Shown here in pieces: positions 27,870 to 36,829 of a stretch of DNA of 64,000 nucleotides (position 1 is the stretch's first letter; each line of letters opens with the position of its first letter). The stretch is from Actinobacteria bacterium 69-20 (GTDB lineage: Bacteria > Actinomycetota > Actinomycetes > Mycobacteriales > Nakamurellaceae). The stretch is taken from positions 186,001 through 250,000 of the forward strand of contig MKSW01000033.1 of the NCBI GenBank assembly GCA_001897425.1, read 5' to 3'. Below the pieces are notes generated by a model. It was not told the origin of the DNA. It searched no databases and worked only from the letters and a program-made list of their open reading frames with translations. A program made the translations under genes and the position numbers.

Positions 27870-28285
27870 CCGGCCTCGGCGGACAGCGTCATGGCAGTCA
27901 TTGACGTCACGGCCGTCACAGACGTCATAGACGACGTGACGGTCGTGGAGGTTTCAGACGTGACCGTGACGCCCCCGGAACCCGTGGATAATTCCGTGGA
28001 TTCCGTTCGCCAGGCGACCAGCTGCGTCACGATCCGTTCCCGCAGGTGCGAAGGGGCATGGTCGCCGCCGCACTTGAGCGCCAGCAACTGCTTGAGCTTC
28101 GTGTCGATGCCGGCTTCCTCCAGGCACGGCGAGCAGTCGTCCAGATGCCGCTGGATCACCGCGCGCCGCTCCGGGTCGAGCTCGTTGTCCAGGAACCGCC
28201 AGACGTCCAGCAGCACGTCCGCGCAGTCGTCACCGGCGTGCTCCTCGCCGAGCGCGCCGTCCGGATCGGGTGCGCACACCATCAT
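27851..28285 (-). CDS. rsrA: zinc-binding anti-sigma factor, RsrA/RshA-like
   Basis: The 144-residue protein carries the ZAS motif HLDDCSPC (His47, Cys51, Cys54) with an earlier Cys21, the thiol set that releases the sigma factor on disulfide stress. It overlaps the sigH stop by four bases (ATGA), as for redox sigma/anti-sigma pairs. After about residue 95 there is an odd Ser/Thr/Val tail ([35 protein letters not shown]) encoded by GTCA/GACG-rich repeats; known RsrA proteins end near residue 100. The tail might be phosphorylatable or simply slippage-derived. Confidence 0.92.
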   Translation of the reverse strand: MMVCAPDPDGALGEEHAGDDCADVLLDVWRFLDNELDPERRAVIQRHLDDCSPCLEEAGIDTKLKQLLALKCGGDHAPSHLRERIVTQLVAWRTESTELSTGSGGVTVTSETSTTVTSSMTSVTAVTSMTAMTLSAEAGPESGD

Positions 28286-29331
28286 GAACCCTCCGTGACG
28301 CGCGGGCCGGCGGCCTCCGCGGTGCCCGACCGGATCAGGCCCTGTTGCGTCGCATAGCCCGTCAGCAGGTGGCGGAGCTGCGCCCGCCCGCGATGCAGGC
28401 GCGACATCACGGTGCCCAGTGGGGTGTCCATGATCTCCGCGATCTCCTTGTAGGCGAAACCCTCGACGTCCGCGAGATAGACGGCCAGCCGGAACTCCGC
28501 AGGCAGCTCCTGCAGCGCGTTCTTCACATCGCTGTCCGGGAGGCGGTCCAGCGCCTCCATCTCGGCGGAGCGCAGACCGCTCGACGTGTGCGACTCGGCC
28601 TCCGCGAGCTGCCAATCGGTGATCTCGTCGGTGACCTGCTCGAGCGGCCGCCGCTGACGTTTGCGGTAGTCGTTGATGTACGTATTGGTGAGGATGCGGT
28701 AAAGCCAGGCGCGCAGATTGGTGCCCGGCTTGAACCGCGAAAAGGCGCCGAACGCCTTGAGATAGGCCTCCTGCACCAGGTCTTCGGCGTCCGCGGGGTT
28801 GCGGGTCATGCGCATGGCGGCGGCGTAGAGCTGGTCGAGCATCGGCATCGCCTCGGCGACGAACCGCTCCGAGAGTTCTGCGTCCGGTGCGGCATCGAGG
28901 TCCGCGCCGGGCTCGATTTCCGCTGCGGCGTCGGTGTCGGCGTCGGGCTTGCCGCCGGCTTCGGTATCGCGCCCGACTGCGCGTGCGGCGTCGCGTTCGC
29001 CGTCGGTCGTCATATCGGGTATGACGATGTTCGCGGGCGCGGCACTGTCGGCAGGCGTTGCATTGGAGGTGGACGCGGCCCTCGACGGTGCTGGTCCGGC
29101 CACGGTCACTCCCTCGGCAATCGGCGGGGCGACGGCGGCCGGTGCCCGGTCCGCCGCGTCCGGATAGCCTACCGCCGCAGTACGACAGCGAGCCCGAGCC
29201 GGTCGCCCACCTCGGGAGGCCCGGGAGGCCCGGCGGGACCGGGAGTCACGCGAGTTCCGGAGGGAACTCGACGAACGGGACACAGCGGAAGCACGCTCGG
29301 CATCTTGCTGGCTCACCAAGGTCGCTGGCAC
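28282..29331 (-). CDS. sigH: ECF sigma factor SigH/SigR-like with long N-terminal extension
   Basis: The core resembles mycobacterial SigH: region 2 ([54 protein letters not shown]) and region 4 ([32 protein letters not shown]). It directs the thiol-oxidative and heat stress regulon and is held by RsrA. The GTG at 29331 has an excellent GAGGAGG seven bases away and a SigH-type promoter right behind it, so I take the 349-residue form with about 115 low-complexity N-terminal residues. An internal ATG at 29013 would give a 243-residue form close to usual length; both forms may exist, as for SigR' in Streptomyces. Confidence 0.9.
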   Translation of the reverse strand: MPATLVSQQDAERASAVSRSSSSLRNSRDSRSRRASRASRGGRPARARCRTAAVGYPDAADRAPAAVAPPIAEGVTVAGPAPSRAASTSNATPADSAAPANIVIPDMTTDGERDAARAVGRDTEAGGKPDADTDAAAEIEPGADLDAAPDAELSERFVAEAMPMLDQLYAAAMRMTRNPADAEDLVQEAYLKAFGAFSRFKPGTNLRAWLYRILTNTYINDYRKRQRRPLEQVTDEITDWQLAEAESHTSSGLRSAEMEALDRLPDSDVKNALQELPAEFRLAVYLADVEGFAYKEIAEIMDTPLGTVMSRLHRGRAQLRHLLTGYATQQGLIRSGTAEAAGPRVTEGS

Positions 29332-29353
29332 GGGCGTACCTCCTCGGTCCGGG

Positions 29354-29382
29354 CCAACGCCGCGGCCCGGCGCGATATTCCC
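29354..29382 (-). promoter_or_regulatory. SigH-type autoregulatory promoter of sigH
   Basis: On the minus strand GGGAAT (29377-29382), 18 bases and GTT (29356-29358) match the SigH/SigR consensus. Initiation about seven bases later would place the sigH ribosome site (29339-29345) at the start of a very short leader. Confidence 0.7.
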
Positions 29383-29697
29383 GGCTGCTGGTCGGCAGCG
29401 TTACCGGCAGCATTCCCGACCGCGAGCCGGCCCCCCGCACGATCGGGCCGGACACCGCACGATCGGGCCGCTGTCAGACGGCGGGCGTATGGTCGCGCAC
29501 GGACGAACCAGCGCAGTGACAGTGAGTGGCAGTGTTCGGCAAGAACCTTCGACAAGAACGTTCGACGACTATCCTGGGCGACTACGTTGGGTTCGAATCG
29601 CACGCACCGAGCACAGCAGGCCAGACGCACACGTTACGACAGAGACCGGACCGGGTAGATAGCAAGCACCACCCGAACGACAACGCGCGGGGGGACG
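29383..29697. other. gap between sigH and the osmoprotectant ABC operon
   Basis: About 315 bp between divergent genes with no recognisable gene. It must contain the ABC operon promoter; TATCCT near 29573 is a possible -10. GGGTTCGAATCGCAC resembles a tRNA T-loop but the stem does not pair. Confidence 0.5.
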
Positions 29698-30915
29698 ATG
29701 ATCAGCTTCCGATCGGTGGGCAAGACCTACCCAGGCGGCACCCACGCGGTCGCCGGGATCGACCTCGACATCCCCACCGGGAAGCTCACGGTCTTCGTGG
29801 GGCCGTCCGGGTGCGGCAAGACGACCTGCCTGCGGATGATCAACCGCATGGTCGAGCCGTCCACCGGGACGGTGGCGATCGACGGCGTCGACGTGCACGA
29901 CACCCACGCGGCGCAGCTCAGGCGGGGTATCGGGTACGTCATCCAGAACGTGGGCCTGTTCCCGCATCGCACCGTGCTGGACAACATCGCCACCGTCCCC
30001 GTGTTGAACGGCGTCGGACGGCGCCGGGCCCGCGCCCGGGCCGCCGAGCTGCTGGAACGGGTCGGGCTGTCCCCAGAGGTGGCGCACCGCTATCCGGCAC
30101 AGCTCTCCGGCGGGCAGCAGCAGCGGGTCGGTGTCGCGCGGGCGCTCGCGGCCGATCCGCCCATCCTGCTGATGGACGAGCCGTTCTCGGCCGTCGACCC
30201 GGTGGTCCGCGCCCAGCTGCAGGACGAGATGGTGCGCCTGCAGGCGGAACTCGGCAAGACCGTCGTCTTCGTGACGCACGATATCGACGAGGCGCTGCAC
30301 CTCGGGGACCTGATCGTGGTGTTCGCGCCCGGCGGCCGGATCGCCCAGGTCGCCGAGCCCGCGACGCTGCTGGCCGCGCCTGCGGACGATTTCGTCGCCG
30401 ACTTCGTCGGGCACGACCGCGGCTATCGCGCCCTGTCCTTCGCCGATGCCGGTCCGCTGCCGATGGCGCAGGCGCCCACCGTCGATTTCGAATCCGCCGT
30501 CGCCGCGGCCCGTTCCGACGGGCAGGTCGGCGATTATGACGATGTTCTCGGGGCCGGGCGCGGACTGCCCCGATGGGCGCTGCTGGTGGACGACCGTGGG
30601 CATCCGCAGGGCTGGCTTGACCGTGCCGGCCTCGTCGCCGGGCGACCGCTCAGCCGCGACGACATCCGGCTCGGCGGCACCCTCATCCGGCCCGGCGGAT
30701 CACTGCGATCGGCGCTGGACGCGTCCCTGTCGTCACCGTCCGGGGCGGGCGTCGCGGTCGATGCGGACGGCCGACTGATCGGCACCGTGTCCGCGCAGGC
30801 GGTGCTCGCCGCCATCGAACGATCGCGCACCGCCGCGGCATCGCCGGAGGCTGAGGGGCCCGTGGTGGGCTTCGCCGACAGCACCACCGTCCGGGCGCTG
30901 GACGAGGCGAGATGA
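29698..30915 (+). CDS. osmoprotectant (glycine betaine/choline) ABC transporter ATPase with CBS domains
   Basis: The 405-residue ATPase of the ProV/OpuCA family has Walker A FVGPSGCGKTTCLRM, Q-loop YVIQNVGLFPHRTV, signature QLSGGQQQRVGVARAL, Walker B ILLMDEPFSAVDP and switch THDIDEAL. The C-terminal 130 residues form a CBS pair that in OpuA/OpuC senses ionic strength. GGGGGAC precedes the ATG. It is first of a four-gene operon with two permeases and a binding lipoprotein, importing compatible solutes under osmotic stress. Confidence 0.93.
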   Translation: MISFRSVGKTYPGGTHAVAGIDLDIPTGKLTVFVGPSGCGKTTCLRMINRMVEPSTGTVAIDGVDVHDTHAAQLRRGIGYVIQNVGLFPHRTVLDNIATVPVLNGVGRRRARARAAELLERVGLSPEVAHRYPAQLSGGQQQRVGVARALAADPPILLMDEPFSAVDPVVRAQLQDEMVRLQAELGKTVVFVTHDIDEALHLGDLIVVFAPGGRIAQVAEPATLLAAPADDFVADFVGHDRGYRALSFADAGPLPMAQAPTVDFESAVAAARSDGQVGDYDDVLGAGRGLPRWALLVDDRGHPQGWLDRAGLVAGRPLSRDDIRLGGTLIRPGGSLRSALDASLSSPSGAGVAVDADGRLIGTVSAQAVLAAIERSRTAAASPEAEGPVVGFADSTTVRALDEAR

Positions 30916-30922
30916 CCGGACC

Positions 30923-31576
30923 ATGAACTGGGATTGGCTGGCACGCAACGCATCTGAGATCACCTCGTGGACGCTGGCGCACGTGCTGCTGTCGGGAGTG
31001 CCGACCGTGGTCGGGCTCATCCTGTCGATCCCGCTGGGTGCGCTGGCGAGCCGGTACCGGTGGGCGTACCCGCCGACAGTGACGATCGCCGGGCTGCTCT
31101 ACACGATCCCGTCGATCGCGTTGTTCGTGCTGCTGCCCGGGATCCTCGGCACGGGCATCCTCGACCCGATCAACGTGATCGTGGCGCTCACGCTGTACAC
31201 GGTCGCGCTGATGGTGCGGACCGTGGCCGACGCACTCACGGCGGTGCCGCCCGATGTCCGCCAGGCCGCCGTCGCCATGGGCTACCGGCCGCTGCGGCGC
31301 CTGATCACGGTCGAGCTGCCGGTGGCGATACCGGTGATCGGCGCGGGGTTGCGGGTCGCCGCGGTGTCCAACGTGTCGCTGGTGGCCGTCGCCGCCCTGA
31401 TCGGCGTTCCGCAGCTCGGGCAGCTCTTCACGCAGGGGCAACAACTCGACTTCTACACACCGATCGTCGCGGGCATCGTGCTGTGCGCGGCCATCGCCGT
31501 GGTGTTCGACGCGATCATCCTGTCCACGGTGAAGCTCGCCACCCCGTGGCGCAGGCTCGGGCGGGCAGCGGCATGA
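30923..31576 (+). CDS. osmoprotectant ABC transporter permease (OpuCB-like)
   Basis: The 217-residue inner-membrane permease has the OpuC/ProW pattern: LYTIPSIALFVLLPGILGTGI, TLYTVALMVRTVADALTAVPPDVRQAAVAMGYRPLRRLITVELPVAIPVIGAGLRVAAVSNVSL (EAA loop coupling to the ATPase). It begins seven bases after the ATPase stop and ends by ATGA overlap with the second permease. Confidence 0.92.
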   Translation: MNWDWLARNASEITSWTLAHVLLSGVPTVVGLILSIPLGALASRYRWAYPPTVTIAGLLYTIPSIALFVLLPGILGTGILDPINVIVALTLYTVALMVRTVADALTAVPPDVRQAAVAMGYRPLRRLITVELPVAIPVIGAGLRVAAVSNVSLVAVAALIGVPQLGQLFTQGQQLDFYTPIVAGIVLCAAIAVVFDAIILSTVKLATPWRRLGRAAA

Positions 31577-32349
31577 TCGGCGACATCTGGGCATGGTTGA
31601 CCACCTCCGCGCATTGGACCGGCGCCGACGGGATCTGGCAGCGCACCCTCGAACATGTCGAGTACACGCTGATCGCGGTGGCGGTGGCCGCCGTCATCGC
31701 GCTGCCGATCGGTGCGCTGATCGGCCACACCGGCCGGGGAACCGGACTGGTCGCCGGCACCGCCAACGCGCTCCGGGCGCTGCCGTCGCTCGGGCTCCTG
31801 GTGATGCTGGCGTTGTGGGCCCTCGGGCACCTGCCGGTCGGCATCGCGCTGCAGACCGCGTCGATCGCGGTGCTGGCACTGCTGGCGATCCCGCCGATGC
31901 TGACGAGCACCTATGCGGGCGTCGCGGCGGTGGATCCGGCGGCCCGGGATGCCGCCGAGGGCATGGGGATGAGCGGGGGTCAGGTGCTGCTCCGGGTGGA
32001 GCTGCCCATCGCGGTTCCGCTGTTGTTCTCGGGCCTGCGGTCGGCATACCTGCAGGCAGTGGCGACCGCGACGATCGCTGCGTTCGTCAGCCTGGGTGGC
32101 CTGGGCAGGTACGTGATCGACGGTTTGGCACAGCACGACTACCCCAAGATGGCGGGCGGCGCCCTGCTCGTCGCCGTGCTGGCTGTCGTAGGTGATCGGA
32201 TACTGGCAGTGGTCGGTCATTTCGCGGCCTCGGCCGGGCTCACCAGCCGGCGAAGGCTGTGGGCGAAGACAGCACCATACCGGTCGTCATATCCGGCGGC
32301 ATCACTCAGCGAAACGCAACCCGAGGTGGTGAACGCAGCACGACAATGA
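31573..32349 (+). CDS. osmoprotectant ABC transporter permease (OpuCD-like)
   Basis: The 258-residue paralogue of the preceding permease shows ALRALPSLGLLVMLALW, the EAA loop DPAARDAAEGMGMSGGQVLLRVELPIAVPLLFSGLRSAYLQAVATATIAAFVSLGGLGRYVIDGLAQHDYPKM. ATGA overlap couples it to the first permease. The last 35 residues (TSRRRLWAKTAPYRSSYPAAS...) are a hydrophilic tail; its DNA includes a CGTCATATC sequence related to the dispersed motif. Confidence 0.92.
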   Translation: MIGDIWAWLTTSAHWTGADGIWQRTLEHVEYTLIAVAVAAVIALPIGALIGHTGRGTGLVAGTANALRALPSLGLLVMLALWALGHLPVGIALQTASIAVLALLAIPPMLTSTYAGVAAVDPAARDAAEGMGMSGGQVLLRVELPIAVPLLFSGLRSAYLQAVATATIAAFVSLGGLGRYVIDGLAQHDYPKMAGGALLVAVLAVVGDRILAVVGHFAASAGLTSRRRLWAKTAPYRSSYPAASLSETQPEVVNAARQ

Positions 32350-32472
32350 CGGACGCCCCGAGGGTTTCACGCTGTAACTGACAGTGACCGTCGGGCGTCA
32401 TCGACGCGCTCCTCGCCGGGAACCGAAAGGCCACGCCGGGAGGGGCACAGAAGACAGAGGGAGAGTTCTCCA

Positions 32473-33549
32473 GTGAAACGCACACGAATACACATCACGA
32501 CCGTGGCGATGGCAGCGCTCGCCGGCGTGGGCCTGCTGCTCGCGGGCTGCGGGTCGAACGCGAATCCGCTGAACAGTTCGGCGGGATCCAGCTCGTCTGG
32601 GTCGAGTGGAGCACAGTCGAGCGGTTCGCAGTCGAGCGGGGCGGGGTCCGGCGGCGCGTCGAGCACCGCGGGCGGATCGGAGACGTCGTCGGGTACCGGG
32701 TCCACCGGGGCCGGGCAGACCTCGGCGGGCAGCACCGGCACGGGACAGCAGCCGGTGGTGATCGGGTCGGCGAACTTCACCGAGAGCGAGCTCATCGCGG
32801 ACATCTACGCCGCCGCGCTCAAGGCGGCGGGCGTGCCGGTGACGACGCACCTGAACATCGGCGCGCGCGAGGTCTACCTGCAGGCCATGCACGAGGGTTC
32901 GATCAACCTGCTGCCCGAATACACCGGCGGGCTGCTCGCCTACTACGACAAGACATCGACGGCGCACAGCCCGACGGACGTCTACGCGGCACTGCAGAAG
33001 GCGCTGCCCGCGGACCTGGAGGTGCTGAAGTACTCGGCGGCCCAGGACCAGGACTCGGTGACCGTCACCAAGGCGACGGCGGACAAGTACCACCTGGTCT
33101 CGATCGGCGATCTCGCGCCGGTCGCCGGGCAGATGACGCTCGGCGGCTCGAGCGAGTGGCAGACCCGAGCGGACGGGCCGATCGGGATGACGAAGCTCTA
33201 CGGGGTGACGTTCAAGGACTACAAGGTCCTCGATCCGGGCGGTCCGCTGTCGGTGAAGGGGCTGCAGACCGGGCTGGTGCAGGCCACGGACATCTTCACC
33301 ACGAATCCGGCGATCGAGGAGGACGGCTTCGTGGTGCTCAAGGACCCGAAGAACATGTTCCAGGCGCAGAACGTGGTGCCGCTGATCGCGAAGTCGGCCG
33401 CGACGCCGAAGGTGACGAGCGTGCTCGACGCGGTGTCGGCGAAGCTGACCACGGCGGACCTGACCGATATGCAGAAGACGATCAACGACACGAAGGCGAA
33501 CGTGGCGGATGTCGCCGGGAAGTGGGTGTCGCAGAACGGGCTCGGCTGA
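32473..33549 (+). CDS. osmoprotectant-binding lipoprotein (OpuCC/OpuBC-like)
   Basis: The 358-residue protein has a type II signal with lipobox LLAGC (Cys26), then an unusually long Ser/Gly spacer (residues about 30-95) that tethers the binding domain to the membrane. The domain starts PVVIGSANFTESELIADIYAAALKAAGVPV and contains LLPEYTGGLLAYY, the OpuAC signature for quaternary ammonium binding. The start is GTG 32473 behind GGGAGAG. It ends the transporter operon, 123 bp after the permease. Confidence 0.92.
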   Translation: MKRTRIHITTVAMAALAGVGLLLAGCGSNANPLNSSAGSSSSGSSGAQSSGSQSSGAGSGGASSTAGGSETSSGTGSTGAGQTSAGSTGTGQQPVVIGSANFTESELIADIYAAALKAAGVPVTTHLNIGAREVYLQAMHEGSINLLPEYTGGLLAYYDKTSTAHSPTDVYAALQKALPADLEVLKYSAAQDQDSVTVTKATADKYHLVSIGDLAPVAGQMTLGGSSEWQTRADGPIGMTKLYGVTFKDYKVLDPGGPLSVKGLQTGLVQATDIFTTNPAIEEDGFVVLKDPKNMFQAQNVVPLIAKSAATPKVTSVLDAVSAKLTTADLTDMQKTINDTKANVADVAGKWVSQNGLG

Positions 33550-33617
33550 CGTCCTGCTCCCTGCGCGGGTGATCGGGGCGTCCGGGGCCGGTTCAGCACG
33601 TGTGGCAGGCTGCGGAT

Positions 33618-34121
33618 ATGGCCCGTTCCACCGGCGCTGCGGCGACCCCGGCAATCGTGGCGCTGACGCGCGCCAAGATTCCGCACATCCTGCACCCGTA
33701 CCAGCACGACGCGAGCGCCACCGCGTTCGGCGACGAGGCGGTCGCCGCGCTGGGACTGGACTCGGCGCGGGTGTTCAAGACGCTCGTCGCCGAGGTGGAC
33801 GGCGCGCGACTGGCGGTCGGCGTGGTGCCGGTGGCTGAGCACCTGAATCTCAAGGCGCTCGCCGCGGCCGTCGGCGGGAAGAAGGCCGCGATGGCCACGG
33901 TGTCGGACGCCGAACGGTCCAGCGGATACGTGCACGGCGGAATCTCCCCGCTCGGCCAGCGCAAGGCCTTGCCGACCGTGATCGACTCCTCGGCACAAGA
34001 GTTCGAGACGATCTTCGTGTCCGCTGGCAAGCGCGGGCTGCAGGTGGAACTAGCCCCGGACGACCTGGCCAGGGCCGCTCGCGCGAGCTTCGCGGACATC
34101 GCGGCCGACGGCCACGCCTGA
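33618..34121 (+). CDS. YbaK/EbsC-type Cys-tRNA(Pro) deacylase
   Basis: The 167-residue protein fits Yba[23 protein letters not shown], the conserved Lys in [40 protein letters not shown] and [25 protein letters not shown]. It hydrolyses mischarged Cys-tRNA(Pro). The ATG at 33618 is chosen: CAGGCT ends six bases before it, suggesting a leaderless message; the GTG at 33600 would add six residues. An equivalent gene lies near sigH in M. tuberculosis. Confidence 0.9.
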   Translation: MARSTGAAATPAIVALTRAKIPHILHPYQHDASATAFGDEAVAALGLDSARVFKTLVAEVDGARLAVGVVPVAEHLNLKALAAAVGGKKAAMATVSDAERSSGYVHGGISPLGQRKALPTVIDSSAQEFETIFVSAGKRGLQVELAPDDLARAARASFADIAADGHA

Positions 34122-34198
34122 CCAGGACCCCATCCACGCGCATACTCCGGCCGAGTACCGGGTCGACCCGGGCGGCGCGGATACGGGATCATGGGGGC

Positions 34199-35575
34199 GT
34201 GAATCCGATCCCGTCCGTGCGCGAGTCCGAATCCGCCGATGACGCTGTTCCCGGCCGAGCCGCTGTGCCGGCGCCGGATGCTGGGCCGTGGCACGCACCG
34301 CTCGCAGCCGGGCCGATCTTCGCGACCGTGACCGTGCCTAGCTCGAAGTCGGAGATGAACCGGGCGCTGATCCTCGCCGCCCAGGCGACCGGCCCGTCGA
34401 GCATCGGTCGACCGCTGCGGTCGAGGGATACCGAGCTCATGGCCGCCGCGCTTCGCGCCCTCGGCGCCCGCGTCGACACCGCCTCGGACGACGCGTGGAC
34501 CGTCGATCCGGCACCGCTCACCGGCCCTGCCCGCATCGACTGCGGCCTCGCCGGCACGGTGATGCGCTTCATCCCGCCGCTCGCCGCGACCGCCACCGGA
34601 TCGATCACCCTCGACGGCGACGAGACCGCCCGGCGCCGCCCCATGGGCACGATCCTGAATGCCCTGCGGGCTCTCGGCGCGTCGATCTCCGGAGACGCGC
34701 TGCCGTTCGAGATCGCCGCCACCGGAAGCCTTTCCGGCGGCGAGGTGACCATCGATGCCTCCGCTTCCTCGCAGTTCGTGTCCGGCCTGCTGCTCGCCGC
34801 GCCATCCTTCGAACGCGGGTTGACGGTCCGGCATCGCGGCGCGCCGGTGCCGTCCCTGCCGCATATCGAGATGACGGTCGCCTGCCTGCGCCGGGTCGGA
34901 GCCCGCGTCGACGACTCCACCCCCGACGTGTGGCGCGTCGAACCCGGGCCGGTGGCGGCGTGGACGTGGCCCATCGAGCCCGACCTGTCCAACGCCACCG
35001 TGTTCCTGGCAGCCGCCGCGGTCGCCGGCGGGTCCGTCACGGTGCCCGGCTGGCCCGCGTCGACCACCCAGGCGGGTGCCGCCTTCCGGTCGATCGCGGA
35101 GCAGATGGGTTGCCGCACCGTGCTTTCCGACGGCGGGCTGACCGTCTCCGGCCCGGATGCGTTGCAGGGCATCGACATCGATCTGCACGACGTGGGCGAA
35201 TTGACGCCGACTGTCACGGCCATGACGCTGTTCGCCGACGGGCCCAGCCACCTCCGGGGCATCGGGCATCTGCGCGGGCACGAGACGGACCGGCTCGCAG
35301 CGCTCACCGCGGACGTGGCCGCGCTCGGCGGCACGGCGATCGCCGATGACGACGCCCTGCACATCACCCCGTCTCCGCTGCACGGCGGCCTGTGGCGGGC
35401 CTTCGCCGACCACCGCATAGCGACTGCGGGAGCGATCATCGGGCTCCGCGTGCCCGGCGTCGCGATCGACGACATCGCCTGCACCGCAAAGACGATGCCG
35501 CGTTTCGCCGACGATTGGAGCGCGCTGGTCGCCGGGGCCGGCGGGTCCGGCGGGCACGTCGGGGGCGGGGCATGA
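34199..35575 (+). CDS. aroA: 3-phosphoshikimate 1-carboxyvinyltransferase (EPSP synthase)
   Basis: The 458-residue enzyme of the shikimate pathway joins phosphoenolpyruvate to shikimate-3-phosphate. [49 protein letters not shown] and the C-terminal [22 protein letters not shown] and [13 protein letters not shown] are diagnostic. About 38 N-terminal residues precede the domain. The segment [16 protein letters not shown] contains TATGACG-like DNA (GCCATGACGCTGTTCGCC, near 35219), where related enzymes have AALAALA-type residues. GTG 34199 is used; no ribosome site is clear. Confidence 0.95.
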   Translation: MNPIPSVRESESADDAVPGRAAVPAPDAGPWHAPLAAGPIFATVTVPSSKSEMNRALILAAQATGPSSIGRPLRSRDTELMAAALRALGARVDTASDDAWTVDPAPLTGPARIDCGLAGTVMRFIPPLAATATGSITLDGDETARRRPMGTILNALRALGASISGDALPFEIAATGSLSGGEVTIDASASSQFVSGLLLAAPSFERGLTVRHRGAPVPSLPHIEMTVACLRRVGARVDDSTPDVWRVEPGPVAAWTWPIEPDLSNATVFLAAAAVAGGSVTVPGWPASTTQAGAAFRSIAEQMGCRTVLSDGGLTVSGPDALQGIDIDLHDVGELTPTVTAMTLFADGPSHLRGIGHLRGHETDRLAALTADVAALGGTAIADDDALHITPSPLHGGLWRAFADHRIATAGAIIGLRVPGVAIDDIACTAKTMPRFADDWSALVAGAGGSGGHVGGGA

Positions 35576-35666
35576 ACGGCGTCATCAGCGCACCCTCAGA
35601 CCTGCGACACGGCGGGATACCACGCTGAGCCGCCTCGGCGAAGAATGGGACAACGACGACGTCCGG

Positions 35667-36701
35667 GTGCGCCCCGGGCGCGGGTCGCGGCCGCGCACGA
35701 AGCGGCGGCCGGCGCACTCGGATGCGGTCGACGGGTTCGTGACGGCGGTCGACCGCGGCCGCTACACCTGTCTGGTGGGTGAGCCGGGCGGCAGCGGGGC
35801 GGACTCGCGGCCGGTAGTCGCGATGCGCGCCCGCGAACTGCACCGCGATGCCATCGTGGTGGGCGACCGGGTCGCGCTGGTCGGCGACACCTCCGGCGCG
35901 GCACACACTCTCGCACGCATCGTGCGAATCGCGCAGCGCAGCAGCGTTCTTCGCCGCTCGGCGGACGACACCGACACTGCTGAACGGGTTCTGGTGGCGA
36001 ACGCCGACGCGCTGCTGATCGTCACGGCGGCAGCCGATCCGGAGCCGCGCACCGGATTCATCGACCGGTGCCTGGTCGCCGCGTACACCGGGCACCTGCA
36101 GCCGATGCTGCTGGTGACGAAGTCGGACCTGCGCGATCCGGCCGCCCTGCTCGCGTCATACCAGGACCTCGATCTGCCGGTGCTGATCTCCGGACACGGC
36201 GCCGTCGCCGACCCCGCCGCGGGCGGGGCACCGAACGATGCGCCACTCGACGACACGGCCGTGGCGCAGGTGCGCGCCGCGCTGGCCGGCCGGATGACGG
36301 CGCTCATCGGCCATTCCGGCGTGGGCAAGTCGACGCTGGTCAACGCCCTTGTTCCGCACGCCGACCGGGCGACCGGCACCGTGACCGACGTCGGCAAGGG
36401 GCGGCACACCTCCTCGTCGGCCATCGCGCTGCCACTGCCCGGCGGCGGTTGGATCGTCGATACACCGGGGGTGCGCTCGTTCGGCCTGGCGCATGTGACG
36501 GTGGATGACGTCCTGGAGTCGTTCGACGATCTGCTGCCCGCGAGCGCGAACTGTCCACCGGGCTGCACGCACGACAGCCCCGACATCGGCTGCGCACTCG
36601 ACGATCTCGTCGCGCACGGGGAGGCGCGCAGCGGGCGATTGGCATCGTTTCGCCGACTGCTCGCCTCGCGCACACAGGGGTTTGAGCAGCCGAACGGGTA
36701 G
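35667..36701 (+). CDS. rsgA: ribosome small-subunit-dependent GTPase A
   Basis: The 344-residue circularly permuted GTPase matures the 30S subunit. It has an N-terminal OB fold, G4 TKSD, G1 GHSGVGKSTLVNAL, G3 DTPG and the C-terminal zinc motif CPPGCTHDSPDIGC. The GTG at 35667 is the first standard start, but the 14 codons before it (EEWDNDDVRVRPGRG) match conserved actinobacterial RsgA sequence, so initiation is probably upstream at a non-standard codon, for example CTG 35625. A tiny ORF of 18 codons (35572-35628) overlaps both the aroA stop and that CTG. Confidence 0.9.
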   Translation: MRPGRGSRPRTKRRPAHSDAVDGFVTAVDRGRYTCLVGEPGGSGADSRPVVAMRARELHRDAIVVGDRVALVGDTSGAAHTLARIVRIAQRSSVLRRSADDTDTAERVLVANADALLIVTAAADPEPRTGFIDRCLVAAYTGHLQPMLLVTKSDLRDPAALLASYQDLDLPVLISGHGAVADPAAGGAPNDAPLDDTAVAQVRAALAGRMTALIGHSGVGKSTLVNALVPHADRATGTVTDVGKGRHTSSSAIALPLPGGGWIVDTPGVRSFGLAHVTVDDVLESFDDLLPASANCPPGCTHDSPDIGCALDDLVAHGEARSGRLASFRRLLASRTQGFEQPNG

Positions 36702-36829
36702 GCGCGAGTAGGCAAGGGGCGGCGTCAAACCCGATTCTTGCCGCGGCAGGTTATCCACCTCGTCGATTTCCATCCCCAGCGGGACGAGCGCGGGGCGCGT
36801 TCCGGCGGCGCCGGGGCACACTCGCCCGC

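Noticed and set aside
29585..29605. GGGTTCGAATCGCAC resembling a tRNA T-loop
   Set aside because: The five-base T-stem does not pair and no acceptor, D or anticodon arms surround it.
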